Below, piece after piece: positions 1 through 8,826 of a stretch of DNA of 48,513 bases. The notes beneath the pieces are model-generated. The model ran no database searches. It was not told where the DNA came from and worked only from the letters and a program-made list of their open reading frames with translations. Numbering within the stretch: position 1 is the stretch's first letter; each line of letters begins with the position of its first letter. The translations under genes and the position numbers were made by a program. The stretch lies in the NCBI GenBank assembly GCA_012518815.1, contig JAAYRK010000094.1:1-48513 (forward strand). The letters are read 5' to 3'. The stretch is from Candidatus Epulonipiscium sp. GTDB lineage: Bacteria; Bacillota; Clostridia; Lachnospirales; Defluviitaleaceae.

Positions 1-8
1 AGGATAAG

Positions 9-953
9 ATGAATAATAGTCAAGAAATATTAGAAAAAATTATTGAAAATGTCGAAAAAGTAATTGTTGGAAAAAGAGATGTAATTGAATTAAGTATTAT
101 TGCGTTAATTTGTAATGGGCATGTATTAATAGAAGATGTGCCAGGAGTAGGAAAAACAAGTCTTGTTTCTTCATTAGCAAAAAGCCTTAATGCTTCTTTT
201 AAAAGAATCCAATTTACTCCAGATGTTCTCCCATCGGATATTACGGGTTTTTCTATTTATAATCAAAAGACAGGTGAATTTGAGTTTAAAGCTGGTGCAA
301 TTATAAGCCAAATTGTTTTGGCTGATGAAATTAATAGAACATCTCCAAAAACTCAAGCGAGTTTACTAGAAGTGATGGAAGAAAATCAAGTAACAGTTGA
401 TGGTGTAACTTATCCTTTGCCAAAGCCCTTTATGGTAATGGCAACACAAAATCCTGTAGAATATTTAGGTACATATCCATTGCCTGAGGCAGAATTAGAT
501 AGATTTTTTATGAAATTTAGTGTTGGTTATCCTACAAGTTATGAAGAAGAAAGAATCTTGAAGAACTTTCAGAAAAAGAGTCCCTTAGAGGATTTAGAAG
601 CTGTAGTAGACTGTAATGAAATTTTAGAAATCCAGGAACAAGTAAGGGAAGTTTATGTAGATTCTTTAATTGTGTCTTATATTGTTAGCATTGTAAATGA
701 AACCAGAAAGCATCCTGATTTAATATTAGGGGCTAGTCCTAGGGGTTCTTTGTCATTATTTAAGGCAGCTCAAGGATGGGCCTTTTATAATGGACGGGAT
801 TATGTAATACCAGATGACGTAATTAAGATGTCTATTCCTGTTTTATCTCATAGATTAATAATTAAGCAGGAAGCAAAATTAAGAAATGTTTCTCCAAAGG
901 AAATTATTGAATCAATCATTCAAAACAAAGTGAGGGTGCCTATAATAAAATAG
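9..953 (+). CDS. MoxR-family AAA+ ATPase
   Basis: A 314-residue AAA+ ATPase of the MoxR group, cytoplasmic chaperone-like ATPases thought to help mature or activate partner proteins, often von Willebrand or cell-envelope ones. The Walker A loop is VPGVGKTS near residues 43-50, Walker B is LADEINR near residue 104, and the sensor region (MATQNPVEYLGTYPLPEAELDRF) lies near 145-167. The length is normal for the family. The start is 8 bases into the window, so only part of the ribosome site (aggata) is visible and the upstream promoter is outside. It is followed by a DUF58 gene and a transglutaminase gene, the classic MoxR-DUF58-TgpA operon. Function beyond ATPase is inferred from this context. 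Confidence 0.93.
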   Translation: MNNSQEILEKIIENVEKVIVGKRDVIELSIIALICNGHVLIEDVPGVGKTSLVSSLAKSLNASFKRIQFTPDVLPSDITGFSIYNQKTGEFEFKAGAIISQIVLADEINRTSPKTQASLLEVMEENQVTVDGVTYPLPKPFMVMATQNPVEYLGTYPLPEAELDRFFMKFSVGYPTSYEEERILKNFQKKSPLEDLEAVVDCNEILEIQEQVREVYVDSLIVSYIVSIVNETRKHPDLILGASPRGSLSLFKAAQGWAFYNGRDYVIPDDVIKMSIPVLSHRLIIKQEAKLRNVSPKEIIESIIQNKVRVPIIK

Positions 954-992
954 ATTTTTTATTGTTTTGGATGAGGGGGAGGACGTGATAGG

Positions 993-2198
993 GTGATAAG
1001 AACTAAAGCTCGGTATTATATTATTTTTCCTATAATATTAGCATTTATTTATTTTTATCGGGGAGAAATCCCTTCGATTTTTTTCTATATTCCCCTTTTT
1101 TTAGTTATTGCATCCTTTATTTACGGTGGAATCCTTTGTTTATTAATTAAGTATACTCAAAGCATAGATAAGAAGAACTTAATTAAGGGTGAAATAATTA
1201 ATCTTAGCTTTAGCATCCATAATGAATTTTTTCTTGTATATCCTTTTATAAGAGTAGTTTTTTACGGGATGGACTATATATTTGGCAGACAAACAAAGGC
1301 GATAGAATTTGCTCTTAATCCTTTTAGCCATAAAACTTTTGATTGTCAGTGGGAGTGTAAGTATAGAGGAGACTATACAGTAGGGATAGATTATATTGAG
1401 ATTAGAGATTTCTTAGGTTTGTTTTCTTTTTTTTGTTTTATAAGAGAACCTAGGGGAATAAAGGTTTATCCAAGAATTAGCTTTCTTAATCATTTTAATT
1501 TGAATACATCTTTTATCTCTGAATCAGATACTATTGTAAGAAGCAATAGAGAGGATATGTCAAATATTTCAGACATAAGAAAATATAGCTATGGTGATAC
1601 ACTTCGGAAAATTCACTGGAAAGCAACGGCTAAAAGAAATGAATTGATGGTTAAAAATTATGATAATACTGCTCAGCTTTTTGTGGTTCTTTTTTTAGAC
1701 TTAAAAGAGAATTATTTTGGAGAAGAAAAGAATCTTATCATTGAAGACCAAGCTATTGAATGTATTGTTGCTGTTATTAATTATTGTCTTAGAAACTGGA
1801 TTCCTGTTAAATTAGTTTATTACGATGAGGGAATTAAAAAAATAGAAGGAAAAAACACTTTGGATTTTGATATTTTTTATGATTTAATGAGAAAAATAAG
1901 GTTTAATCAAACTGTTAGCATAAGTGATGTGATTAATGCATATTTAAACAATGAAATTGAAAAAACGAATATGATAGTATTCACTATTAATCTAGATTAT
2001 GGTTTATATAATCAGATATATGAAACTGCTTGTGCAGGTTATGATATGACTCTTATTTATATATCCCCAGAAGAAATTGGAGCAGGGAATAGAGAAGAAG
2101 AAAATAAGATAATCGAAGGTTTGAAAGAAGTAGGGGTTAAGGTGTTTAAAGTAAACATTAGTGATGACATTAAACAGATTTTGGGGTGTAGTCTATGA
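993..2198 (+). CDS. DUF58 domain-containing membrane protein
   Basis: A 401-residue protein with two N-terminal membrane segments (about residues 8-22 and 28-53), a beta-rich middle part and the DUF58 signature around residues 195-224 (IRKYSYGDTLRKIHWKAT). The C-terminal half resembles a von Willebrand A-like fold, as is usual for DUF58. The start is GTG; it is chosen because the purine-rich run gagggggagg lies about 10 bases upstream and no nearby ATG fits. It sits 39 bases after the MoxR gene and its stop overlaps the next start (ATGA), so the three genes are translationally coupled. DUF58 proteins are presumed partners of MoxR ATPases; the exact role here is unknown. Confidence 0.9.
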   Translation: MIRTKARYYIIFPIILAFIYFYRGEIPSIFFYIPLFLVIASFIYGGILCLLIKYTQSIDKKNLIKGEIINLSFSIHNEFFLVYPFIRVVFYGMDYIFGRQTKAIEFALNPFSHKTFDCQWECKYRGDYTVGIDYIEIRDFLGLFSFFCFIREPRGIKVYPRISFLNHFNLNTSFISESDTIVRSNREDMSNISDIRKYSYGDTLRKIHWKATAKRNELMVKNYDNTAQLFVVLFLDLKENYFGEEKNLIIEDQAIECIVAVINYCLRNWIPVKLVYYDEGIKKIEGKNTLDFDIFYDLMRKIRFNQTVSISDVINAYLNNEIEKTNMIVFTINLDYGLYNQIYETACAGYDMTLIYISPEEIGAGNREEENKIIEGLKEVGVKVFKVNISDDIKQILGCSL

Positions 2199-4546
2199 TT
2201 AGGGGGAAAATAATTAATTTTTTAATTGACTTTTTTTTAATGCTTCTTATAAGTTTTTCCTTTGCTTTTATGGGCCTCACAGATTTAGGCTTTAGTCCTC
2301 AAGCCCTTGTAATAATTCAAGCATTAGTCACAATACTGCTTATATATTCAATTATATTTATTAATAAAAAGAGTTTTTTAATTAGTTTAATAATATCGTT
2401 AACTTCTTTGGCAGCATGGATAATATATATTATTGCGACAAATCAAGCAGAAAAAATGTTAATTAAGTTTTATAAGCTACTTATATGGCTATATGAATAT
2501 AATTATAATAGTATTTCAGTAAATTGGACTTATGCTAAGATACTAAGTATATTAGTTTGTATGGGCATATGTCTTGGGGTGTATTTATTTACAAAAAAGA
2601 AATGGCATTTTCTTTTGATAACATTAATCGGAAGTGGATATTTCTTATACTTATGGTATAAAGATTATCTTGTAATTCGTTGGACAATCTATTTATTTTT
2701 GTTTTCATGTTTATTATATTTTTTTAGATATAGATATTATAGATATGGGAAACCTATTGAAAGTGAACATTCGGTCGATTATTTATGGTTTATGTTATGG
2801 GGAGCAATAATAAGTTCGGTAGTTTTTATTTTTTCTTATAATTATTCTAAAAGCCACGTAATCAGATTACAATGGGTAAGAAATACAGTTAATAAATTTA
2901 CAGCCAAATCTAATTATTATTATGAATCAGATGAGTTTTCTGTAATTTCTGCTTGTTTCGGTGAAGATAGCAGCAGACTTGGAGGTAATTTAACCCCCAA
3001 CGATATTTTAGTCTTAAAAGTACACTCACCTAAAAAAGTATATTTAAAGGCAATTACTAAAGATACGTATACGGGTGATTCTTGGATTAATTCAGATATA
3101 TATGAGCATTATAGTGATGATGAGCTAGCTTGGATTAATTATGTTTTTAATAATCACAAAATAGATAGTATTTACCTTGATTCATTTGAATCTATGGTTG
3201 GAATTAAGGAATTAATTGGTGAGGATGCTGATTTTAACATCTATTTTTATGATTACGAGTTAGATATAGAATTTCAGAACATCATCACAAAATCAATATT
3301 TGTACCCCAAAATTTTTATCAATTAAATTTAGACAATGATAGAGATTCTTATGGAGTCCAGGATAATAGATCAGGCTTATTTTTTGATGAAGCAAAAGGT
3401 AAAGGATATAGTTATTCGGCAAAGTTTTACCTGCCTAAAAGAAATCAAGAAGAATTTATTGAGTTAGTTAGAAAGAGCAAAAAGAACATATATAAGGATA
3501 ATTATGACAATGTTATAAAGGGCAGTAAAGAAAGAGATGAATCCAGAAAAGAATTGCTCGACAATCTTATTAAACACTCAGAAAGAATTAATGAACAGTA
3601 TTTAAGTCTTCCAGACACTCTTCCTGAAAGAGTAAAGGAGCTGGCATATGAGATTACAAAGGATCAAGAAACTGATTATGACAAGGTAAAGGCTATAGAA
3701 AAATACTTTATGACAGATTTTCACTATACTTATAATCCGGGAGATGTGCCTGAGGGAAGAGATTTTGTAGACTATTTTTTATTTGATTCAAAGCAAGGTT
3801 ACTGTACATATTATGCTACAGCAATGACAATTCTTGTTAGAAGCCTGGGAATTCCTGCAAGATATGTGGAAGGTTATTGTTTAACCAGTGATACATGGGA
3901 AGGTAAAAACGAATACATGGTTACTAATGAGCAGGCTCATGCATGGACAGAAGTTTATTTTGAAGGTATAGGCTGGCTTAATTTTGAACCAACCCCTCCT
4001 TATCATAGAGAGTATGAGGAAGGACAAGGGGATTTTCAAAATATGATGCCTTTTTATCAAGATTATTATCAAAATCTTGTAGATACAACTGAAAATATGG
4101 ATGTTGACAATGATGAAATGATAGCCTATGGAGGAAGAATAAGCTTTAAGCCTAGCATCCTATTTGCGACCATTTTAATAATTTTATTAATGATTATTTT
4201 AATTAATTTTATTAAAGTCCGCTTGAAAATAAGGAAGATGATTCACGGTGATGGAAAAGAATCTGCAATACTGATATATGAAGAATATTTGAAAATAGCT
4301 AAATATCTAGGATATCCTATTAAAGACTTTGAAACTCCCTTGTTGTACTCTCAAAGGGTCAATAAAGTATTTAATGATAAAGAAATTACATACTTATTCT
4401 TAAAAGCAAGATATAGTCCTAATCATTTAAGTAAAGAAGAAATAAAAATAATGTATTCTTTTTATACTAATTTAATTAAAAAGACTAAAGCTAGTATTGG
4501 GAAATTTAACTTTTATGTATCAAGATTATTATTCGGCAAAATTTAA
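2195..4546 (+). CDS. Transglutaminase-like membrane protein (TgpA/DUF3488-DUF4129 type)
   Basis: A 783-residue membrane protein. About six hydrophobic segments fill residues 8-230, followed by an extracytoplasmic part with a transglutaminase core: catalytic Cys537 (KQGYCTYYATAM), His582 (QAHAWTEVYF) and an acidic residue at Glu598 (NFEPTP; Glu in place of the usual Asp is common in this subgroup). A last membrane segment (about 654-674) precedes a cytoplasmic DUF4129-like tail with the LLYSQRV region. The ATG overlaps the DUF58 stop codon. The family is a membrane-anchored transglutaminase or protease-like enzyme acting on envelope proteins; its substrate here is unknown. It is the last gene of the operon and is followed by a strong terminator. 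Confidence 0.9.
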   Translation: MIRGKIINFLIDFFLMLLISFSFAFMGLTDLGFSPQALVIIQALVTILLIYSIIFINKKSFLISLIISLTSLAAWIIYIIATNQAEKMLIKFYKLLIWLYEYNYNSISVNWTYAKILSILVCMGICLGVYLFTKKKWHFLLITLIGSGYFLYLWYKDYLVIRWTIYLFLFSCLLYFFRYRYYRYGKPIESEHSVDYLWFMLWGAIISSVVFIFSYNYSKSHVIRLQWVRNTVNKFTAKSNYYYESDEFSVISACFGEDSSRLGGNLTPNDILVLKVHSPKKVYLKAITKDTYTGDSWINSDIYEHYSDDELAWINYVFNNHKIDSIYLDSFESMVGIKELIGEDADFNIYFYDYELDIEFQNIITKSIFVPQNFYQLNLDNDRDSYGVQDNRSGLFFDEAKGKGYSYSAKFYLPKRNQEEFIELVRKSKKNIYKDNYDNVIKGSKERDESRKELLDNLIKHSERINEQYLSLPDTLPERVKELAYEITKDQETDYDKVKAIEKYFMTDFHYTYNPGDVPEGRDFVDYFLFDSKQGYCTYYATAMTILVRSLGIPARYVEGYCLTSDTWEGKNEYMVTNEQAHAWTEVYFEGIGWLNFEPTPPYHREYEEGQGDFQNMMPFYQDYYQNLVDTTENMDVDNDEMIAYGGRISFKPSILFATILIILLMIILINFIKVRLKIRKMIHGDGKESAILIYEEYLKIAKYLGYPIKDFETPLLYSQRVNKVFNDKEITYLFLKARYSPNHLSKEEIKIMYSFYTNLIKKTKASIGKFNFYVSRLLFGKI

Positions 4547-4550
4547 CGAA

Positions 4551-4576
4551 AAGGAGCACAAAGCTCCTTTTTTTTT
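4551..4576 (+). terminator. Rho-independent terminator after the MoxR operon
   Basis: The arms AAGGAGC and GCTCCTT flank a 5-base loop and run into a tract of T residues, four bases after the transglutaminase stop codon. Confidence 0.9.
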
Positions 4577-4691
4577 GTCTCTTTTAAAAAGCATATAGAT
4601 TTTTGTAATATTTTCCTATATAATGATTATGAGTTTACTTAGTATTACTTACTGCTGTGCTTATATTTATAATCATAAGAGGGGGATTATT

Positions 4692-6296
4692 ATGAAACAA
4701 TATGCGAGATTCACTATGCTCTTATCTTTTATGTTTTTTTGTCTTTTGTCCTTTTCTAATTTAGCAATAGCTGCTGAGACACCTTATGAAATAAGGGTTG
4801 GATTGGAGTATAAATATAAAAATACAGATAAAGTAAGTATAAGTAATAATGAAATTTTGATGGGATATAACATGAAGGGTGGCTTTATACCTGAAGCAAT
4901 TTTTAAATCAGCTAATGGTTTTTATATGGTTCCTTCATATTCACATTTTGTTGCTTGTAATCAACCTTTTGATAGTTATGAAGAAGCACTTTCTTTGTCT
5001 AAACAATTAGAGGCTTCGGGTGTTTATACTTTTCCAGCAAGTGCATATTTATCAAAATGGTTTTTATATCAAGGAGGATTTAATTCTTATAATGAAGCAG
5101 AAGCAGTAGCTGCTGATTTAAGAAGAAAGACTGGCATGAATTTTGTAATAAAAGAGCCAAAAACATCTCGTATTGCTTTAAAAAATCAAAATGGAACGGT
5201 AGTCGCTGTGTTTGAAGGAGAAGAAGCATATCCTCAATTTTATGGTATAGATAATTCTTCTCAAGCTATCATAAATTTAGGAGACAGACAATACAGAGGA
5301 AGAATGGAGTTTGTAAGATATGGTGGAAAAGGAATTACAGCAGTCAATGTAGTTCCATTTGAAGAATACCTTTATGGTGTTGTACCTTCTGAAATGCCAT
5401 CATCATGGGATTTGGAAGCATTAAAAGCACAAGCCATTGTAGCTAGAAATTATGCTATAAATTGTATGGGAAAGCATGTTTCAGGAGGATATGACTTGTG
5501 TGATGGTGAGCATTGTCAAGTTTATAAGGGCTATGGAAATGAGACAGATAGAACTAATTGGGCTATAGATGAGACAAGAGGAGAGTTCCTTTATTATAAT
5601 AATGAATTGGCTAATACTTTTTATTTTGCTAGCAGCGGTGGATACACTGAAAATTCAGAAAATGTTTGGGTTACAGCACTTCCATATTTAAAGGCTGTAG
5701 AGGATTATTATGAGCAAAGTCCTCACATGTGGACAAAAACTTTTAGCAGGCAAGATGTAGAAACTCTATTAAGAAATAATGGAAAAGACATAGGTAGAGT
5801 TTTAGATATTCAAGTCGATAGTTATACCACTGGAGGCAGGGTAATGGAATTAACCATTATAGGTACAAATGGCTCAGAAAAATTAACCAAAGAAAGTATT
5901 CGTACTTTCTTCAAGACAAATGGCGCTTCTTTAGAAAGCAGGAAATTCCACATTGTTAAGGATGGAACCACTAATAACAGCTCCTTTTCAATAATCGGAG
6001 GAAATAATAGTATAAGTTCAAGCTTATCTTTAAATCAAGTTTATATTTTGGGGGCAGATGGAAATATCACTAATTTATCTTATGATAATTTATCAATAAA
6101 AGTAGAAGGTAAAAATGGACAAGAAATTCTATCTTTTAGCAACTCAGATTCTGTTAGCGGAGATTTTGTATTTGTAGGAAGAGGAAGAGGACATGGAGTT
6201 GGAATGAGCCAATGGGGAGCGAAAGGAATGGCAGAATCAGGATTTAATTATAAACAAATATTAGCTCATTATTTTAATGGAGCACAAATAAGATAA
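4692..6296 (+). CDS. SpoIID/LytB-domain cell-wall protein with SPOR-like repeat region
   Basis: A 534-residue exported protein. The start at 4692 is preferred over an in-frame ATG 69 bases upstream because gaggggg lies just before it, because the protein then begins with a clean signal peptide ending near AIAA, and because a TATAAT box overlaps the upstream ATG. A SPOR-like region (two YEEA/YNEAEA repeats, about residues 85-150) is followed by the SpoIID domain with the presumed catalytic Glu234 (VPSEMPSSW) and conserved C-terminal GRGRGHGVGMSQWGAKGMA. SpoIID-family proteins are lytic transglycosylases acting on peptidoglycan stripped of stem peptides, or amidase enhancers. It is much longer than sporulation SpoIID, so a vegetative or spore-cortex homologue is equally possible. 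Confidence 0.88.
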   Translation: MKQYARFTMLLSFMFFCLLSFSNLAIAAETPYEIRVGLEYKYKNTDKVSISNNEILMGYNMKGGFIPEAIFKSANGFYMVPSYSHFVACNQPFDSYEEALSLSKQLEASGVYTFPASAYLSKWFLYQGGFNSYNEAEAVAADLRRKTGMNFVIKEPKTSRIALKNQNGTVVAVFEGEEAYPQFYGIDNSSQAIINLGDRQYRGRMEFVRYGGKGITAVNVVPFEEYLYGVVPSEMPSSWDLEALKAQAIVARNYAINCMGKHVSGGYDLCDGEHCQVYKGYGNETDRTNWAIDETRGEFLYYNNELANTFYFASSGGYTENSENVWVTALPYLKAVEDYYEQSPHMWTKTFSRQDVETLLRNNGKDIGRVLDIQVDSYTTGGRVMELTIIGTNGSEKLTKESIRTFFKTNGASLESRKFHIVKDGTTNNSSFSIIGGNNSISSSLSLNQVYILGADGNITNLSYDNLSIKVEGKNGQEILSFSNSDSVSGDFVFVGRGRGHGVGMSQWGAKGMAESGFNYKQILAHYFNGAQIR

Positions 6297-6322
6297 TAAT
6301 AGATTTTAGTTAGGAAGATGAA

Positions 6323-7030
6323 ATGATTATTACTAAAAAAGGTATTTCTATTATAATATTTTTAACATTTGCTTGTTTTCTAGTATCTGGCTGTCATATC
6401 ACATCGAGGGGATTAGAGGATTTGGATCCAACTATGGGAACAGGAGAAACAAAAATATCTGATGATAATTTAATAGAAGAAATTGATATTAATAAAGAAA
6501 TTGATGAAAATATTTTTGATAAATTAAATATAAATAATGAGTTAGAAGAAGAAAAAGTTGATGATTCTTCTCCTGATATTGAAGAAGATGACTCGATTTT
6601 TAAGGAATTAACTGTAACTGGTCAATCTGGTGAAGAAATAGTTGGCGAAATGTATAATTTTGACAATTGGATTGGGGAATATTCTTTTGAAGAATTCTCT
6701 CCTCCTAATCAAATGATGTTTTATAATATTACTATTTTTAAAGAAGGAGATAAACACTACGCAAATATATATATTGACGGATTTCAAACAATGCAGAGGT
6801 TGCAAGCAAGGCTTATACAGACTGAAATGTATGTATCTTTAGCTTTTGATAAATATTTGCCAGATAATCTTTATGAGCCATATGAAAAAGGAGATATTTT
6901 ATTAAGTTTTATTATTAATAATTCAGGAGAACTAATAACAGACTGGGGTAAAATTCAGCCTATGCTTTTGTCAAATCAGGAGGAAGGAGTATATTTTATA
7001 AAAAATGAAGCTGCTAATACTAGCAATTAA
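6323..7030 (+). CDS. Putative lipoprotein of unknown function
   Basis: A 235-residue protein with a lysine-containing N-terminus, a hydrophobic stretch and a lipobox LVSGC with Cys24 as the predicted lipidated residue. Residues 30-95 are very acidic and low in complexity (many D, E, N), probably a flexible tether. Residues 100-230 look like a folded beta-rich domain (WIGEYSFEEF..., then IYIDGFQTMQRLQARL) that I do not recognise. It begins 26 bases after the SpoIID-domain gene with the weak ribosome site taggaaga, so the two are probably cotranscribed and both act outside the membrane. It could help recruit or regulate the wall enzyme, but nothing in the sequence proves that. Confidence 0.8.
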   Translation: MIITKKGISIIIFLTFACFLVSGCHITSRGLEDLDPTMGTGETKISDDNLIEEIDINKEIDENIFDKLNINNELEEEKVDDSSPDIEEDDSIFKELTVTGQSGEEIVGEMYNFDNWIGEYSFEEFSPPNQMMFYNITIFKEGDKHYANIYIDGFQTMQRLQARLIQTEMYVSLAFDKYLPDNLYEPYEKGDILLSFIINNSGELITDWGKIQPMLLSNQEEGVYFIKNEAANTSN

Positions 7031-7162
7031 TTTCCCAAAAGAAAACTATATTTAAATTACGACTATAGATCTAGAAGATTTTTAGTTAAATAACATAATC
7101 TAGGAAATAAACTTATAAAATTAATGAATATAATTGTAATAAATGACTAAAGTATGTATAAT

Positions 7163-7209
7163 AAATCCGGTAGTTACTAAATTAATGAGTCTACCGGGTT
7201 TATTTTTTA
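7163..7209 (+). terminator. Terminator downstream of the lipoprotein gene
   Basis: AAATCCGGTAG (7163-7173) pairs with CTACCGGGTTT (7191-7201), with one G-U pair, around a 17-base loop, followed by TTTTTT. It lies about 130 bases after the lipoprotein stop, so there is a long 3' untranslated stretch. Confidence 0.8.
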
Positions 7210-7228
7210 ATTTTTTATCACTATTACA

Positions 7229-7257
7229 TTGATAAGAGTGGGAATTTTTAGTATTAT
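7229..7257 (+). promoter_or_regulatory. SigA-type promoter for the zinc-ribbon membrane protein
   Basis: TTGATA and TATTAT are separated by 17 bases, and the start codon follows at 7290. Confidence 0.7.
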
Positions 7258-7289
7258 TATAAAGTAAATAAATTCTAGGGGGGAGTCGA

Positions 7290-7637
7290 ATGGATAAGGA
7301 TGATATTTGGTTTATCCCTAAAATGATAGGATTGTGGCTTTTTTTTGTAGTATTTCCAGTTATAAATCAAATATTTGCTAAATTAGTGGATAAAGAAGAG
7401 AATTTTACACATTTTATATATGGAACAATGATATTGGGTGTGCTTATTACATTATTTTTTGCATTGCTAATGAAGTTAAGCTATAACCATGAAAAATATC
7501 TTAAGAAATATTTTATGAGAAGAAGAAGATGTAGAATAGAAACTGTAGATGGTTTTTATCAATGTCTTTATTGTGGGAATGAAGAAGTAAAACAAGATGA
7601 TAAGATGTGTTCGGTATGCGGTATTAGGTTTGTATAG
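7290..7637 (+). CDS. Small membrane protein with C-terminal zinc ribbon
   Basis: A 115-residue protein with two membrane segments (about residues 11-31 and 42-63), a basic stretch (FMRRRRCR) and a C-terminal CxxC-x11-CxxC zinc ribbon: Cys92, Cys95, Cys107 and Cys110. The ribosome site ggggggag sits about seven bases before the ATG and a good promoter lies immediately upstream, so it appears to be its own transcription unit. The basic stretch and zinc ribbon should be cytoplasmic. I do not recognise a named family; small zinc-ribbon membrane proteins of this shape are common in Firmicutes and mostly uncharacterised. Confidence 0.82.
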   Translation: MDKDDIWFIPKMIGLWLFFVVFPVINQIFAKLVDKEENFTHFIYGTMILGVLITLFFALLMKLSYNHEKYLKKYFMRRRRCRIETVDGFYQCLYCGNEEVKQDDKMCSVCGIRFV

Positions 7638-7730
7638 TGTAATTAGTAACTTTTAAGTATTGTTTTAAAACACTTTTATATTTAGGAATAATATAAACAT
7701 TTATTGAACTTAGAATGGAGTACTATTGTT

Positions 7731-8756
7731 ATGAATCTACACGAATTTTATTATGAATTACCTAAAGAATTAATTGCTCAAGATCCTTTAGAAGATAGAA
7801 CTGCTTCAAGACTTTTGGTATTGGACAAAAATACAGGACAAATGGAGCATGATTATTTTAGGAATATTTTATCTTATTTAAAGCCTGGTGATTGTCTAGT
7901 AATTAATAATACAAAGGTTATTCCTGCAAGATTAATAGGGGCTAAGAATAATACGGGGGCAAAGGTTGAACTGCTCTTACTTACAAGGATGGATAATGAT
8001 AGGTGGGAAGCTTTAGTAAAACCAGGGAAAAAAGCTCGCCCTGGGGATGTCATTGTATTTGGAAATGGTGAACTAAAGGCAGAAGTTGAAGAAATTATTG
8101 ATGATGGAAAACGTATTGTGCATTTAATATATAAGGGTATTTTCGAAGAGGTACTTGATAGCTTAGGTGAAATGCCTTTACCACCCTATATTACTCATCA
8201 GCTTAAAGATAAAAACAGATATCAGACTGTTTATGCAAAACATAGGGGGTCTGCGGCAGCACCTACAGCAGGACTTCATTTTACAGATGAGTTACTTGAA
8301 AAGATTAAAAAAAACAATATTGAAGTTGCAAGTATTACTTTACATGTAGGACTAGGGACTTTTAGGCCTGTTAAAGTTGAAAATATCTTAGAGCATAAGA
8401 TGCATTCTGAATATTTTTGGATTGATAAAGAAGAAGCAGACAAAATAAATAAGACAAAAGAAAAGGGTGGAAGAGTAATTGCTGTTGGCACCACCAGCTG
8501 TAGAACTTTAGAATCTTGTACAGACGAATTTGGAATAGTGCATCCTAAAAGTGGCTGGACTGACATTTTTATTTATCCGGGTTATAAATTTAAGCTTGTA
8601 GATGCGTTAATTACTAATTTTCATTTGCCTGAATCAACGTTAATTATGCTGGTATCTGCCTTAGCTGGTAAGGATAATATATTAAAGGCATATAAAATGG
8701 CCGTAAAGATGCAGTATAGATTTTTTAGTTTTGGTGATGCAATGTTTATAAAATAG
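7731..8756 (+). CDS. queA: S-adenosylmethionine:tRNA ribosyltransferase-isomerase
   Basis: QueA transfers and isomerises the ribosyl part of S-adenosylmethionine onto 7-aminomethyl-7-deazaguanine in tRNA, giving epoxyqueuosine at position 34 of tRNAs with GUN anticodons. The 341-residue length matches the family. Diagnostic stretches include [48 protein letters not shown] and [17 protein letters not shown]. The ATG at 7731 is used because AATGGAG lies ten bases upstream; an in-frame TTG 27 bases earlier has no ribosome site. The partner gene tgt lies 2.4 kb downstream, with a DUF4097 gene and reverse-strand aroC between them. Confidence 0.96.
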   Translation: MNLHEFYYELPKELIAQDPLEDRTASRLLVLDKNTGQMEHDYFRNILSYLKPGDCLVINNTKVIPARLIGAKNNTGAKVELLLLTRMDNDRWEALVKPGKKARPGDVIVFGNGELKAEVEEIIDDGKRIVHLIYKGIFEEVLDSLGEMPLPPYITHQLKDKNRYQTVYAKHRGSAAAPTAGLHFTDELLEKIKKNNIEVASITLHVGLGTFRPVKVENILEHKMHSEYFWIDKEEADKINKTKEKGGRVIAVGTTSCRTLESCTDEFGIVHPKSGWTDIFIYPGYKFKLVDALITNFHLPESTLIMLVSALAGKDNILKAYKMAVKMQYRFFSFGDAMFIK

Positions 8757-8826
8757 TTAATAATAATTAAACTTTTTATAACATTCCTCGTATCTTTTTA
8801 TGAATGGCCGTATGAGGAGGATATAT

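Noticed and set aside
7638-7730. Possible preQ1 riboswitch before queA
   Set aside because: No preQ1 consensus or C-rich loop was seen in the 93 bases.
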